Source: Ceraceosorus guamensis (taxonomy: Eukaryota > Basidiomycota > Exobasidiomycetes > Ceraceosorales > Ceraceosoraceae). Taken from it: a stretch of DNA of 64,000 nucleotides. This document shows positions 34,083 through 49,000 of this stretch, piece after piece (position 1 is the first letter of the stretch; every line of letters begins with the position of its first letter). The translations under genes and the position numbers were made by a program. A model generated the notes under the pieces. It searched no databases. It saw only the letters and a list, made by a program, of their open reading frames with translations, and was not told where the DNA came from. The stretch lies in assembly GCF_003144195.1 (NCBI RefSeq), contig NW_020290004.1, positions 179,290-243,289 on the forward strand. Direction: 5' to 3'.

Positions 34083-36746
34083 CTACAGGCGAAGTAAGTC
34101 CACTCTTGCTCTCTCGTAGATGCGATGTCCAACACTATCCTCTCCGGCCTGCTGCAACTCCTGTTGGGACAATGGGGCAATGCTGAACCTTGCGAAGCAG
34201 CCTTGAGCTTGAGACTGCGGCTGAGTAGCAGGAGACGCAGCGTGCTGTGTCGCATTGATGCTAGCCTTGCCTCGAGCCGATGCTCCCGGATTGACGATCA
34301 CTGTAGAGTCGATGACCCGCGCAAAGGGGCGCATGATGGATGGCAGGAGCAGCACATCCGGAGTGATGGTCTGGAAGTGCGACAAGGCACTGTGCGTCAC
34401 ATCAAGGGGATGTCCTGTCGCACAGGAAGCTGGGAAGATTGGATAGAAGCTGCATCATGATGGAGTGGGGGCAAGCTTGACGATCAGCCTAGAGATAGGG
34501 AGATGTCCGAACGCCGCTTGCGAGCAGACACCGCGACTCACCTGCGCTGACCCAATACGTGTCTACAAGACCTGGCGAGTGGATCTTCCCTGGCAGCGTC
34601 ACCGTCTTTGTTTCTTTTCAGCGCTTCTAGCGCTGCATAAGGTAACCGGACGTCAACGCAAGTCTCCTCCTTTCCAAGATCTCTCAGCACGTCGCCCGTC
34701 GTGACGCCGAAGACCACCTCATTGACGCTGAACATGCTCGGATTCGGCAAGCACTTGACACGCTGGGGTCGAGTCGAGATCCACAAATTCAGCGGAAGCA
34801 TCACGACAGCTTCATTCCGGCGAGCGCGACTCACTTTCGGTATTCCCAAACTTGCGTCTTTCTTATCAAGCATAGGCTGGGGCCACGCTGCATGAGCAGT
34901 CACAGCGTCCTTGGTAGAAGGTATGAGGATGGCGGTCGTCCTTGGCGCGGTCTGCTCCAATCTAGCCAGGCGCGCAGAGATGTGCTGCTTGAAAACGTCC
35001 GCAGGAAGTTGATCTTGACCCGGTGCGGTCAATGCCGGGTGGCTGATAGGTATGAATGGCCCCAACTTTGGCCCGCAGAGCAATTTGGGCAGCGTATCAG
35101 CACTGTTTTGCCCGCTCTTTGTACCTGTTCTGCGCCCAAGCATATACAACTCAGCCGCGCACTCACAAGCAAAAGAACGTCTGGGCGGCTTTGCTCCACG
35201 CTGTCCATCAGTCGATGCCACGGCTCAAAGAGCAAGTCGGAATCGATACTGAAAGGTCCCGAAGCAACGACGATGGAAAGAGGAGTAGAAGCCATCCTGC
35301 CAGGGGCGTGATGATGCGTCTGTAGCTCCTCGGCCGATGTCGAAGCGTGGGGTAGTGGGGGTGGCTGAAGTTTCCAGCGGTTCGGTGCCGAGCTGTGAGC
35401 CAAGATGTCCGTTGGAGAATCGTGTACAGTATTACTCACTAGCAAAATTTCTTCGACCACGAATTTTCCAGCACCTCCATTCTTGCCATACAGTCCCACG
35501 ATCATGCCAGGAAAGACGCCGGTTCTGGGTTCTGTCCTCGGGTCGCATCCAGGTGTTGTCCTGATTGTACAGCTGGGCGGGAAGACGAGCGGAGTCCTGC
35601 TTCCAGCTCCGACTAGTCTGCTCGACTCAAGCACCACGTTTCCGCTGGTCAACCTCGGGAAACCGCGCTCGCTCTGCTCCTCATCTCCGTCCAGAGCACC
35701 AGCCAAAATTTCTTCATGAGCAGCAGATGTCGAATGCGCGACAGCAGTCCCAGCGGGAGCAGAAAGCGCTGGTGCCAAACGGCCAATGACGTAGACTGAA
35801 TCTTGAGACGCTTGTGCAGCATCGGCTATATCGTTGGCAGAGAGGTCGTAGGTCTCTAGGATGATGGATGCCATGGCATCGATACGATCGTCCAGAGCTG
35901 ATGCAAAAAGATGGGGACAGCCGGTCAGCTTGACTTGCAAGGGCCTTTCAGTGCCAGATTGAGACGATTCACTGAACTCACCTTCGCCTTTGCTACCCAG
36001 CCTTTCGAACATATATCGGTAACTCCACGCTTTTGGATCTGTTCCAACAGCGAGAGCAACGCGTGTAGGACCAGCGGAGCTGGGCCCGCTTGGCGCTAGC
36101 TCGAGATTTGCATTGAGAGTCTCGAGGGTGCTTAGGGAGGCTTTCAGCTGAGCGTTTGCATTTGTAGGCGTCACGTGGGAGGCGATGCCCGGCAGAGGGC
36201 CAGCAGAATCGGGACCATTTTGAGCTCCTGCTTTAGTCGGCGCGCGAGAAGGCGTGGATTGGTAGGGCGAGCTAGCGTTAGGTATGGAGCTTCTGGCAAA
36301 GACACTTCGAGACGGTGTAGAGGGCGAGATGCCTAGCCTGAATGCGGAGCATTAATGGACGCGTAAGTCCGCAAGGTGCTTGCCGAAGCGTCTCGGTCCA
36401 ATGGCACTCACATTCCACCCAGACCTCTTTTCTGAGCGCTTCGAGCAGGCGTCACCCCACCTGCGTTGCCCCTGGCATCCTTGATGGCTGCTCCAAAGGT
36501 CGCTTCCCTCGCTCTACGCTCCTCATCGCTCAGACTCCTAGTCAAGAGGGCGACAGCGCTCTCGTCAAGCGCAGGAGCAGCCTTGCTCGGTGTGGCCAAG
36601 GACAAAGAGAGGGCTTCCCATTTGTAATAGAGATCCTGAGAGGTTGGCACGAGCGTGGGATAGGTCGATAGAAGTACGCAGAGCTTCGGCACGACGTTCG
36701 AAGTGGGTGGCAGCGAGAAGGTCTTGGCTACGTCTGCGGAAGACAT
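34083..36746 (-). CDS. POL12: DNA polymerase alpha subunit B (Pol12)
   Basis: 798-residue regulatory subunit of DNA polymerase alpha-primase, needed to start replication. Four exons on the minus strand: 36746-36412, 36337-35167, 35065-34542, 34449-34083; frames are restored exactly (LLLLGPFIPISHP across intron 2, GQRSFYPIFPAS across intron 3). N-terminal helical domain, a Ser/Pro-rich linker (SPSTPSRS, TPSRAPTKAG), an OB-fold region with VFPGMIVGLYGKNG and KFVVEEILLV, then the inactivated phosphodiesterase domain: IVVASGPFSIDSDLLFEPWHRLMD, RPDVLLLLGPFIP. Typical C-terminus HFQTITPDVLLLPSIMRPFARVIDSTVIVNPG. The long intron 2 contains a gctgatac branch site. Shares its promoter region with the divergent transporter gene. 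Confidence 0.94.
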
Positions 36747-37643
36747 CCTGATCAATGTTGAATGAGATTTACAAGCGCGGTGCCTTCGCGTAGCTATCGA
36801 ATTAGTCCAGTGGTTGGTGGTTGTCGGCGCCAGCTGCACGGTTGACACTCACAGCGCGCAGATGTCCTGAGATCTTCTTTGAGTGATGCTCTTGATGCGA
36901 TGTCGATATATGCGCGAGCCTCGAATGAGAATGCCATGGATGATGGCAGAATTGGGCTTCCTGGATATTGGAGGGTAGATTCGTGATCGAGATTCTGGAT
37001 GCACCTCACACATGACTGCAGCTTACAAGAACCAACCAACAGCACAGAGCAACGCGCCTGGGGACGCGTCGCACGCCGCGTAAATTCGCTCGACGCGTTC
37101 TCGCACGCTACTTCTTCTCGGCCGATATTCTTGATTAATACGGCACCTTAATCGTCCTTGCGTGCACGCGCAATTGAGAATCAAGAACGTGAATGCGGCG
37201 ATATATGCGCCGGAAGACGTGTTTTTTACAATCTAAAGTCACCAGTCACGAGTGACGTGCGCATGAAATGCGGCGCATATCGCCGGATGATATGTTTTTA
37301 AATTTGAAGTGAGGTGCGCATACCGCTCGCCCACCCTCTTCCCGTTATCAGCATGATGTTTAGCGTGAGGTGGAGGAGCTCAGCGTGCGCACGCGGATCG
37401 TCATCAGGGGGAACGAAAGCGGAAGCTCACACAATCTGAATCTTCACCCATCAGACTCGCGACTGATCGCCTCGAGCATTCACACTTTTGACCCGCCCAC
37501 CGCTGACAATCGTCCTATGTTACATTGCACGAAAAGCGACGGATCACCCTGATCCACTGCTTCGCATCAAACTTTGTGGCCGAGGAGTCGATCTTCTGCT
37601 GAGGTCTCGAAGGGCCAGCGCCAATTTCGCAGCAGGGTACAGA
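36747..37643. other. Divergent region POL12 / transporter
   Basis: 897 bp between divergent starts. It holds the GATATATGCGC word at 36905-36915 and at 37200-37210, and a pair of related ~75-bp segments at 37195-37315, each starting gcggcg and ending near tgcgcat, with a run of T in the middle. AT-rich islands (ttcttgattaatacgg near 37130; gtttttaaatttg near 37295) are unusual for this GC-rich window. Confidence 0.55.
37195..37325. repeat. Imperfect tandem duplication, ~75-bp unit
   Basis: Two segments beginning gcggcgatatatgcgccgga (37195) and gcggcgcatatcgccggat (37270). Each is followed by a g-t-rich word, a T run (gtttttt / gttttta), an A/T-rich patch, aaagt/gaagt and tgcgcat. The second carries a 2-bp deletion in the near-palindromic head. 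Diverged, so probably an old duplication. Confidence 0.6.
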
Positions 37644-40635
37644 ATGTCAAGCAGAAAGCTGCCAAGCGCATTTCCGAGCGCAGTTGCCTCTTCCTCGACG
37701 TCTACGGAAGCGCGCGACTCTGCTTTGATAGCGCCGCTTGACACGCCTCCGCCCATCGAGTCTCTGTCCGATCTCGTAGCTCATCGAGCTGCGCAGAAAA
37801 CACAGAGCGCCGGTTCTGCCTCTCTCGCACAAGCCTCCTCTTCTCCTCTTCACAAGACGTTTTGGTTCGGTAATGGAAGCCAAAATGTACCTTCCGCAAC
37901 TGAGGATGCTCGCGCTCAGCCCGTCTCGGAGGACGATGAGACGATCAGAAATTCTGGAGGACGTAGACGGACTCCACAGCCAAGCCTTTGGCAGCGAGCT
38001 CGTAGGGCGCTGAGTCCGCTGTCAGGACTATTGGGGCAGTCAGCCCACGCGGCACTCTCGCGAGACGATACAGCGAGCAAAAGCGTCGCTGGAGCAACCC
38101 GTGGTTCAGATTCGAGCGAGCCTGGCGCGATGTGTGAGCGTCAAGCGCCAGAAGGCGAGGCGGGATTGAGTGACACGGTAGAGGAGGAGGAGGACGTGTC
38201 GCTCGAGTCCCTGCGTCTGTCGACTGCCTCCTTAGCCATTCTCACTGCTGCGGTCGCTGGAGCGCAGATGGCCTGGTGCCTGGAGCTGGCGTGAGTAGCG
38301 TGCAGGGTCCTTTGTCTTCGACGAAACTCGCAACTTGCTGAAGCGCTTCTGCCTTCCCGCCTCGCTTTGCAGATTTGGCACGCCCTACCTCTTGTCCCTG
38401 GGTCTGTCTAAATCCTCCACGTCACTCGTATGGCTGGCAGGCCCTGTCAGCGGGCTGATAGCGCAACCGCTTGTAGGGTCCATGTCCGATCGATCCACCT
38501 CCCGCTTCCGCCGAAGGAAGTACATGCTGTCAGCTGCGCTCGTCCTCTCTCTCAGCACTCTTCTCGTCGCGTTTTCACGTCCTCTTTCTGAGCTGTTGGC
38601 CGATATCACAGGTATTGGAATGGGCGACTGGGATCCCAAAAGAGAGAAGACGGTGGTGGCATACAATCAGTCTTTTGCCATCGTCGGCTTCTGGATTCTG
38701 GATTTGAGCCTGAACGCTCTACAAGCTGCTTCTCGGGCATTAATCCTCGATGTCGCACCATCTGAGCAACAAAGCAGCGCAAATGCTTGGCAAGGACGCA
38801 TGGCTGCCCTGGGCAATCTAATAGGCTATTCTGCTGGATGGCTCGACCTTGGATCATCTAGAGCCCTGAGATGGGTCGGAGGCGGTCAATTCAGGAAACT
38901 GGCGTTGGTGGCTTTGACGGGCATGTTAGTCGGAGTGGGAACGACCTGTTTGCTCATCGACGAGACCAAAGGTGCGCATTCAAACGCTACCAGTGCAAGT
39001 CACAACACGACTACGCCACATGGACATACAGTGCAGCCTCAAAGCAGTCTCTGGCAGGAGCTGAAGCTCTCGCTGAGAGACATTTGGCAAGCAGCAAGAA
39101 GGCTACCCCGACCTGTGCGTAGAGTCTGCATGGTCCAGCTATTTGCATTCATGGGCTGGTTTCCGTTGCTATTCTACGCCAGCAGCTACATCGCAGAAGT
39201 CCACGCAGCCCAGAGAGGTGGTCAAGATGCCGTGCTTCTTGAAGCTGGGCCGGTGCAGAAGTTTCTTGGGCGGTCTGAGGCAGACAAGGACGCGGAAAGG
39301 GGAAGCAAAGCTCTGCTGTGAGTGTTCGCGTGCGCGTGCGCGTGCCGTCAGTGTCGCTCCTCGGTGTATGCGGCATAGTTCGCATCTGAGGCCGCTTCGC
39401 TTCTGACCGCTTCTTCTCGATGCAGATTGTATTCTCTTGTAGCTTTGGTTTCAGGAAGTGTGCTGCCTTATGTAGCTCTTGCTTCGGACTCGCGCTTGCA
39501 GAATCTGTGGTCGAAGAGGCAGCCCTTGGCCAGTGAAGGTCTTACCGAGTCAGCACATCTGCTCCCCGGGGTGGGCGAGGAAGCAGGATTGACAACATCG
39601 CCCAAGTCCAGGACAAGACTTCAACGGATCGCCCAAGGCATTCGAGAGGGGGTTACTCTGCGGACTATATGGACCTGCGCAAGCCTCCTTCTCGCTACCT
39701 TGATGGCGATCACATTTCTTCCACTCAAAACCACTGGAGCGACTGTACTGATATCGATGGTTGGCATTCCCTGGGCAGTTGCTAGCTGGGTACCCTTTGC
39801 GTTGGTCATGGAGCAAGGTGAGCGACTGCCATTTCCCAGCTGTCGACGTTGCTGAGACTCACCAACACCGTCTTACGTCGCTTCGTCAGTTCACGAAGCC
39901 GAACAAGGCTCGTCGCCGTTTGAGTTCGAGGGAGACTATCATGGCGCGCAAAGGACTGCCCAGCGGAGGCGGGCCAGCATGCTCGCTGTGGCAAGCTTCC
40001 ACGTCACAGGTACTACCTCGGAGAGCACATCAAGTGATTCCACGATGGCGCAGACACAATTGAGAGCCGCACTGAACGAGTGCGGTCCTCTGCGACGAAG
40101 AGACCCGCCTGCATCACTTTTGAAAGGGCGTTCGAGCAGGAACACGACTCCTAGTGGGAGCGTCCTGGCCAGGGGTGGAGAGATTATCGGTCATCTCCCA
40201 TCCAGCGGTCCGAGGCATGCGCCAACAGCTGCCTCGACGCAGGGCGGATCGGGAGGCACGATTCTCGGCATTCACAATCTCGCCATCGTCTTCCCTCAAT
40301 TTGTTGTGGCAGTCATTGCTAGTCTGATCTTCAAGGCCGTGGATCGTCAAGACCCGACGGTCACCCTCGTCGACGAAGGTGGCAGCGCGAGCCCCGATGT
40401 TTTGCCATTCCTTGTCGGGATTTCAGAGGCTCCGCACCAGCAGTCAGCAGAAGGTGTGGCTTGGGTGCTGCGATTCGGAGGTCTCATGTCCCTTTGCGCT
40501 GCCTTACTCACCAGATACATTCCGTTGACGAGAACGGAGAGGGCAAGAAGAGGTGAAATACTGGATGCTGATTTTGCACCCTCTCACTTCGACGACGAGG
40601 TAGGCGAGGACGAGGCGGATGATGAGCTGGACTGA
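37644..40635 (+). CDS. MFS sugar transporter, sucrose/GPH (SLC45/SUT-like) type
   Basis: 909-residue membrane protein of the glycoside-pentoside-hexuronide/sucrose transporter group, probably a proton-coupled disaccharide or glucoside importer at the plasma membrane. Four exons: 37644-38290, 38373-39317, 39426-39817, 39890-40635. A long polar N-terminus (about 190 residues) precedes TM1 (TASLAILTAAVAGAQMAWCLELAFGTPYL, split by intron 1). Family signatures: LVWLAGPVSGLIAQPLVGSMSDRSTSRFRRRKY (227-266) with the RxGRR-type loop, AFMGWFPLLFYASSYIAEV, and VGIPWAVASWVPFALVMEQV across intron 3. Then a ~110-residue loop, GTILGIHNLAIVFPQFVVAVIASLIFKAVD, and an acidic tail. Compared with plant SUTs (about 500 residues) the extra length is in the N-terminus and cytosolic loops. 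Substrate is not determinable by eye. Confidence 0.88.
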
Positions 40636-40827
40636 TGCTTCTGGGGCTCGGTCTGCGCTGTCTCATACCCACGATACCTCCCGCTTCACGAACCCGAAAC
40701 ACCATAAATGACGTGATACCTAGAGCCAAAATTTGGAATGCAATGGTTCCTCGTTGCTCGGCCTTGCATCATTCAATAGGACAGATGCACGCAGATTGTA
40801 TTGCTGGAAGTACGGGACACAGAATGT

Positions 40828-42900
<2,073 letters not shown>

Positions 42901-43504
42901 GCTTGCGAATTGGGTGCTTGTGTAGCTGATACTTCTGTGGGAGATCGGCAGACTTGGAGTGGTGGTGGCAATCACGATGGGAAGGCATGAGTTACAACCA
43001 CATCACCGCAATCCACTCTGCTGCTGCTGCTGCTGCTGCGAGGTGTACTCTCGGTCGAAGGTCCGTGGGTCCGCCCGCCCGTGCGTGCGTTCCACGGGTT
43101 GGGTTCGGCCTCGCAGCCCTCACGCAAACCCCAACCAGAGCAGCGCAGGCGTTCAAATTTCGCAGATCGATGAGCGCGTGCATGCATGTCAGCAACGCTT
43201 CCCTCCTCAAAGCCACACGTCCTGCCGGCGAAGCGCGGTCGAGTTGCGCCGATGCTGTTGGTGCATAGGGCTGTCTGCCCTCATGCTCACAACGCGCTCA
43301 TGACTTGTGACTTGTGACCATAGCTTTCACCTCAGGCCCTCCTGTTTGCACTGCTGATCGCCTTTTGTCACGTCTTGAGGAGAATTGGAACGAAGCAGCA
43401 CACTCGCACTCGCGCAGAAAACACAAATATACACCAGAGTCACTTGAGGTGGTCCCGGGCATGGAAGATGCGATGTGAAATCAGAAGGAAAAGACGAGGA
43501 CAGC
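42901..43504. other. Divergent region LPD1 / PIG-P
   Basis: 604 bp. Contains a (CTG)6-7 microsatellite at 43017-43037 and TGACTTGTGACTTGTGAC words near 43300. No gene seen. Confidence 0.5.
43017..43037. repeat. CTG trinucleotide microsatellite
   Basis: About six CTG units in the LPD1/PIG-P divergent region, non-coding in both gene models. Confidence 0.8.
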
Positions 43505-44358
43505 ATGTCGATGGACCATCAGAAAGCGGATCATCCTCGGCTCAGCCAGTCTCCATCCACCAAGACGTCCATCGCAAAATCCGCAGCGCAGGACGGGAGG
43601 ACTAGCGAGGGAAGTGACGGCGTGCCGACAACGATCAGCGCTCGCGAGGCCTATGGCTTCGCGCTCTTCTTATTCGCCACGCTCCTGGGTGTGGTCTGGG
43701 TCATCTGGGCTTTGACGCCCGACAGGCTGCTCAAGGCCGCCGGCTTGGACTGGTATCCAAATCGGTGAGCCCTTGCCTCTTTGACTGCAGCGAGCGCAAG
43801 CTACATGCTCACATCACGTGTGCGGACGAAATTGGTGCTCAACCCTAGGGAGTGGGCCTTTTTACTCCCTGCTTGGAACCTGGTCGCTGTCCTTGTCACC
43901 TACACCGTCTTCATGTCCCTCAACTTGTACGGCAATGGTGATCTAGCGGACTTGTCCAAGGTCGTTGGTGAGTCCCGTTCAGGTCATCTGACCACTCGCG
44001 TGACGGTTGGTTCGACGATCATTGGTGTGCGGATTTGGGGGGAGGCGCCGCGCTGCGAGATCTTCAGGCGCTGAGCGAAAGCGCATCTAAAGGTGCCTCG
44101 CTTGCCACTCATCCTGCAGATTCTCACAGCAACATACACGCAGTAGCGTCTGGTCCAGCCAATCCAATCCAGCCACTTCGGGACACGTCAAGCCTTTTGG
44201 AAACAGGATTCAGGGCCACGAACACCCGGAGTCGCCGCAAAGAGGCTCACGAAAGATACGCCTTCGATGGACCCTTGGCCGGAGATATTTACGATCTGCC
44301 TCCTGGGCTTGTTAGCAGACTCACGCCGCGGTGGACCAAGATAGAGCAGCGGCGATAA
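43505..44358 (+). CDS. GPI19: GPI-GlcNAc transferase subunit P (PIG-P/GPI19)
   Basis: 205-residue ER membrane subunit of the GPI-N-acetylglucosaminyltransferase complex, which makes the first GPI-anchor intermediate. Three exons: 43505-43764, 43849-43967, 44120-44358. Start MSMDHQKADHPR. TM1 is AYGFALFLFATLLGVVWVIWAL and is followed by LTPDRLLKAAGLDWYPNREWAFLLPAW, a family hallmark rebuilt across intron 1. TM2 is LVAVLVTYTVFMSLNLY. The C-terminal YDLPPGLVSRLTPRW replaces the usual DIPLxxVNxxLY block. A Ser-rich N-terminus and a longer linker before the last block explain the extra length over human PIG-P. Acceptor at 43848 was chosen over an earlier ctgcag that leads to a stop. Confidence 0.9.
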
Positions 44359-44548
44359 GCCGGCAGTGGTGGTAAATAGAGCCGCAACGTGCAAAAGGGG
44401 CAGCCTTGGAGACCGGCACGCATGCAAGAGGCTGCGTGACGGAGCATTCCAAAACTTTGAGAGCTTCCACTCATCAGTGTCGCGCATGGTACGCAGTCGT
44501 CAGAATTTCATGCCATTGAATGCCCAAGCTTGAATGACTGTGAGGTGA

Positions 44549-45356
44549 TTAGAGGGTGACCTCCCTCACGCCATCTCTGTCCACGACCCTGACCTTGAAC
44601 TGTCCCAAGTCGACAATGAATCTGAGTTTGAGCTGGTTGATGCATCTCCTCAGCAAGTCCAAGCCTTCTTCCAAGCTCATGTCAGGCCTGTGATACCTGT
44701 CCATCGTACTGAGAGTCAAGTGAGCACCGTAACCATGTGCGCCGAAAGGTACCGGGATGGAAGTTCCGAGATAGTCGACCCAATACAATGCTGGCGTGGA
44801 TGCTGGGACGTCAAAACCTGCGAGCAAGAGGTTCACTTGGTAGGCGTTGCGTGAGCGCAGAGACTCTGCGAGCTGATTGCGGATCCAGGCTGCTGCTGCT
44901 CTTGGTCGCAGCTCAACGTGATGACTGCGGCCAGGGAGGATGCGGGAGAGGTGTCGCTGAGTGAGTGAGCAAGCGCGCAGCACCGGAGCTGCTCGATCCG
45001 AACTCACCGAATGCTGTACAGTTGCAAGTTTCGCTCGATGTACTCTGAAAATTGCAAGGTATCGCCTGCGTAGGAAAGGTCGAGTGGCTATGTCACTAAG
45101 CCGCTTTGTTCTACGCTTTTGAAGAATGCCTTTGCACACCCGTGGTACACGATACGCCTTCCATCGCAAGGCACCGTGGCCTACTTCTTAGCGTCTATCA
45201 CTCACCGCTCTCGCCAGAATAAGCCATGACAAGGTGACGACTCAAGACTTTCATCTTGTCCTCATCACCCTTCATCTTGATGATGGACCTCGCCGCATTG
45301 CTATCCGAAGCAATGATGGCATATCCCTTGCCCGTGATACCGAACGTGCACTCCAT
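44549..45356 (-). CDS. PRE1: 20S proteasome subunit beta-4 (PRE1/PSMB2)
   Basis: 194-residue non-catalytic beta subunit of the 20S core. Three exons on the minus strand: 45356-45206, 45065-45008, 44924-44549. It starts directly at MECTFGITGKGYAIIASDSNAA, with no propeptide and no N-terminal catalytic Thr, as expected for beta-4. Further blocks: MKVLSRHLVMAYSGESGDTLQFSEYIERNLQLYSIR across introns 1-2, LAESLRSRNAYQVNLLLAGFD, PALYWVDYLGT, FGAHGYGAHLTLS. The exon-3 acceptor at 44925 (ccgcag) was chosen because it keeps the frame; an earlier cag does not. Confidence 0.95.
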
Positions 45357-46030
45357 CCTTTCGTCTGTTCGCAGGTAGTGTCAAATGCGTCCGGCAGGCG
45401 ATTGAGGGATCGAATGCAGACCTTGTAGTTGTTCACTGATTCGATAAGGGGTTCCACGAGGTGGAGCGTCTGAAGAGCTAGAGGTCGGGGGCGCAAGCTG
45501 AACTTGGCGATGGAGACGGGCTCAATGGCTGTGAAGATTGCGAGGCCGAATTGGCTTCGCTACCCAAGAATCCGGCAGGAAGGAACAGACGAGAACTTCC
45601 GCTGTCTCGAGGGAACGAATGCGGTGAGGTCAATGAGCGCGTTGGTAGTTGTGAGAGGTTCAGTCATGGTTGAGTACGAGCATACACGACTCTCAAGCTG
45701 CACAAGACGCTTAGGCTGCTTCGCACGCTCACGACTTCAGGCCGCGCGTCGAGATGCGGTGGCCCGCGCGCGCCATCAATCGCGACTAGCTTACGCGTCC
45801 CACCTCAGCACTCCGGTTTAATATTTTTTGATTGAGGTCTTTTGGCGCGCCTTCACTCGTGGCTTCCCAAATTCTGTGCACCTTCTCGCACATGGTGGGA
45901 ATCGTCCACGCGAATGACATGCTATACAATACACGCTATCGCTGTCATGCAACAATCACGTTGCTGAAAGATGCCGGCCATGCGGTACGGGCGGAAGGAG
46001 AATACGTATTGAACAAGTACACGGGTGGAA
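45357..46030. other. Intergenic region NOP14 3' end to PRE1 promoter
   Basis: 674 bp between two minus-strand genes. Several open stretches but none with a recognisable protein. AT-rich word aatattttttg near 45823 stands out. Confidence 0.5.
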
Positions 46031-49000
46031 TTACTTGGCATTCTGCCTTTTGCGCTCTCTTTTGATTTTCTCCTTTTCTTTCCTGAACAGCTTGTCCTGA
46101 TGTTCCTCGTCCTGCAAGCTACCAGTGACCCTTCTGGTCCATTTCTCATATCTATCCTCTTCTTCCTTGTTGTCCCTCCTGCGCTGTTCCGCAACAGCAG
46201 CGGCGTCTCTTCGCAGCTCCCTAACCGCGCCCTTCTTCTCCTTCTTGACGAGTGCACGCAGCTTGGCCGCTTCCGCTCTCTCAGGATCTGGATCAAAGAC
46301 GCGGCTGGACTTGCGTGTCGGATCGAAGCCGCCGAGATCGAACTTGGGCACTTGCGAAGCAAGCGGAATGGCACGGTGCGCTTGCAACCTCAAGGCTCGA
46401 CGATTTTGTGACGCTCGAGCAAGGGCAATTGAGAGTGTTGCGCGCAAAGTCGACGCACGAGTCTGCAACGAAGTGGGCAAATTGATATGTGCTGCATCGA
46501 TGCAAGCCATAAGCTCTTCGTATGGTTGCATCAGCTCGACGTAAGCTACGCTACCGTCATATAGCTGCGCAAAAGCTTCGACCAGGGCAAATGCTTGATG
46601 AAGAAGTAATGCCTTGACTTCGCCCCTTTCTTTTGCGTCGTGTCTCGCTGACTTTGAGGACTTGAAGGCCAACAGGTGCAAGAGGTCGGCAGGTCGTGAT
46701 GCTGATGTGCCTTCGCTCTTCAGAGAAGCGACTTCCTCTTTTGTCAGTGCCAAATGAGCAGTGTGCGCCGCACCAAGATCAGGTGCAGGGATGCCAAATG
46801 CATGCTTGATGCTTTCTGCACGCTTCAGAGCCTTGCCAGTCGGTGAACCCAGAGTCAAAACAGCGATAGCCTGGTGCAGGAAGTTCAGGGACTCCGGAAA
46901 GATCCGCTTAGACTGTCTCTCATTGGACGCCACCAAAGAAGCAAGGAAAAGACCAGAGGCGAGATCCGACAACGTTCTGATCCTGCAATGGGCGAGATAC
47001 TGTGCTATCAGTAGGGCCATAGGTGTAGCGACTGGATGAGACCTGTCGGAGGTAGGGAACACCTGAGCAGTGATCCTGAGAAGTGCGCATTCCGCGGGTC
47101 CTGGCCACGTCCTTGCGTTCTCGTCCAGCGCGCCCTTCGCAACGCCTCGTCCCATATTCTTGTGCATGATGTTGAGTTTACCCACAAAATGCTGCGCCGC
47201 AATTGTTGGGTAAGTCTGGGACAGCTCATGGATGTGAGGGAGCAGATTTGCGACTGTCTTGAAACCACCGGCCGATGCATCAAGTGAGCAATGAAGGCAG
47301 TGCTCCAGCAAGACACCGAGTAGCGCTGCTAACTTGTGCTTATTATCGATACCAAGACTAGCATGGTACAGCGCTCGAATACGCTGCACGACTGTCGGTA
47401 CATCTGAAGCGCTGATTCCATTGGACAACAGCAAATCGAGGAAATCCTCGTGCGTCGCTGGGCAAGAAAACGTGTAGGGTAGCGAAGAGCTCGGACCTTC
47501 AGCACCCTGTAACGAGGAGCCCTTGTTGGCTTTCGAGGGGACAGAAGAAGTCGGATTGTTGCCAATGAGGTCCACTTGAGCTTCCGATCCTTGAGCCTCT
47601 TCGCTGCTGGCGAGCTCTTCCATGTCTTCAAAATTGTCCATATCTTCCTCCTCAGGCGAGCCCTCATCGCCGCTCTGATCGCTCCCATTGTCGTCATCGC
47701 TTTCATCCAGGTCAGACCTTTGCCGATCATCCTCTTCCTCCTCGTCCCGAGCGTCTCCAAGTCCGGGACCAAGACCATAGACGTCTGCAGCGTTACCCAA
47801 ATCTAAGTCCAAGTCGTCATCTAGGTCGTCGGCACCTGGTGCTCTGCGATTTGTGATCCCGCCATCCGGTACCATCTCGCCTCGCATGCGTCTTAATCTA
47901 GCATCTTCGGCGATTCTCAGCCTTTCCGCTTCTTCCGCTGCTAGCTCGTCGGCCGTCTTAAGTCTGTCCTGTGGCTGCGCTCTGCGATCAAAAGCCAGTT
48001 CGCGGACAAAAGCGTCGTACTCTTCCGACTTCTCTCGTTCAACTCGGGCAGGTTTTTGAGCATTCCCATCGGCATCGGAGACTTTCGCTTTCGCTTGCCT
48101 GCCCTCAGCTTCAGGCTCTGTCGCAGTCCTCTCCGCTTCGCGTAATGCTTCGGTATAATCTTGCGCTGGGCCAAACAGAGCTTCGCGCAGTGACGCAAAG
48201 TCATCGTCCAGCTCCATGCGCAAATCATCATCCTTCTCCTTGGCACGCTGCCTCTCAAGCTTAGCCAGTTTTGACTTTGCCATGACTTCCTGCATGACCT
48301 CGTACTTGCTCTTTTTGCGATCAGGCTGGCGAAGAATAAATCGGTCGCGTACGTGAGCAGGTGCTTGCTGATTGGTTCACACGTCTGTATGCTCACATCA
48401 TCATCGTTATTTTCGTCATCGAAGCCCCCAAAGTTGAGCTTGGAAGTGGTGGCGCGATCGATACCGCCATGCTCATCCTCATCGTCGAAACCACCGAGGC
48501 CCAGCCCATCGTCCTCCATGTCATCAACATTGAGGCTTTGGCCGTAATGCGTCAAGCGATCTTCGGGACCATCATCAAGATTGAACAGGCTCTTCTTGCC
48601 GCCTACGTCACCAGCCCTCGCCCTGTTCTGCCTTTCTCTTGTGAATCGCTCTAAAGCTCTCTCTTCAGGTGTCAGATTAGCGTCACCCTCTCCAAAGCGC
48701 CTATCGATGAATGTTCCGCTACGATGTCTACCTTGAATCTCCGGTAGCAGCTTCTGCCTTCTTTGGTCTAGCGCAGTCGACTTGGACACGCCAGGCCGAC
48801 CCGTCACCCCCTTGAGATGTCGGCCAAGCACCTCATGCTTTGGCTTGGTGATCCTCTCCTCGAAAGGGTTGAATGTGGCATCACTGCGAATCCGCGCTAG
48901 CGCTCCTCTACGTGCCTCCTCTGCCGCTTTCTGAACCGCACCGGCTGATGTGGATGAGGATTTCCTTTTCCGCGATGCAGCACTATTCTGTCGCTTATCT

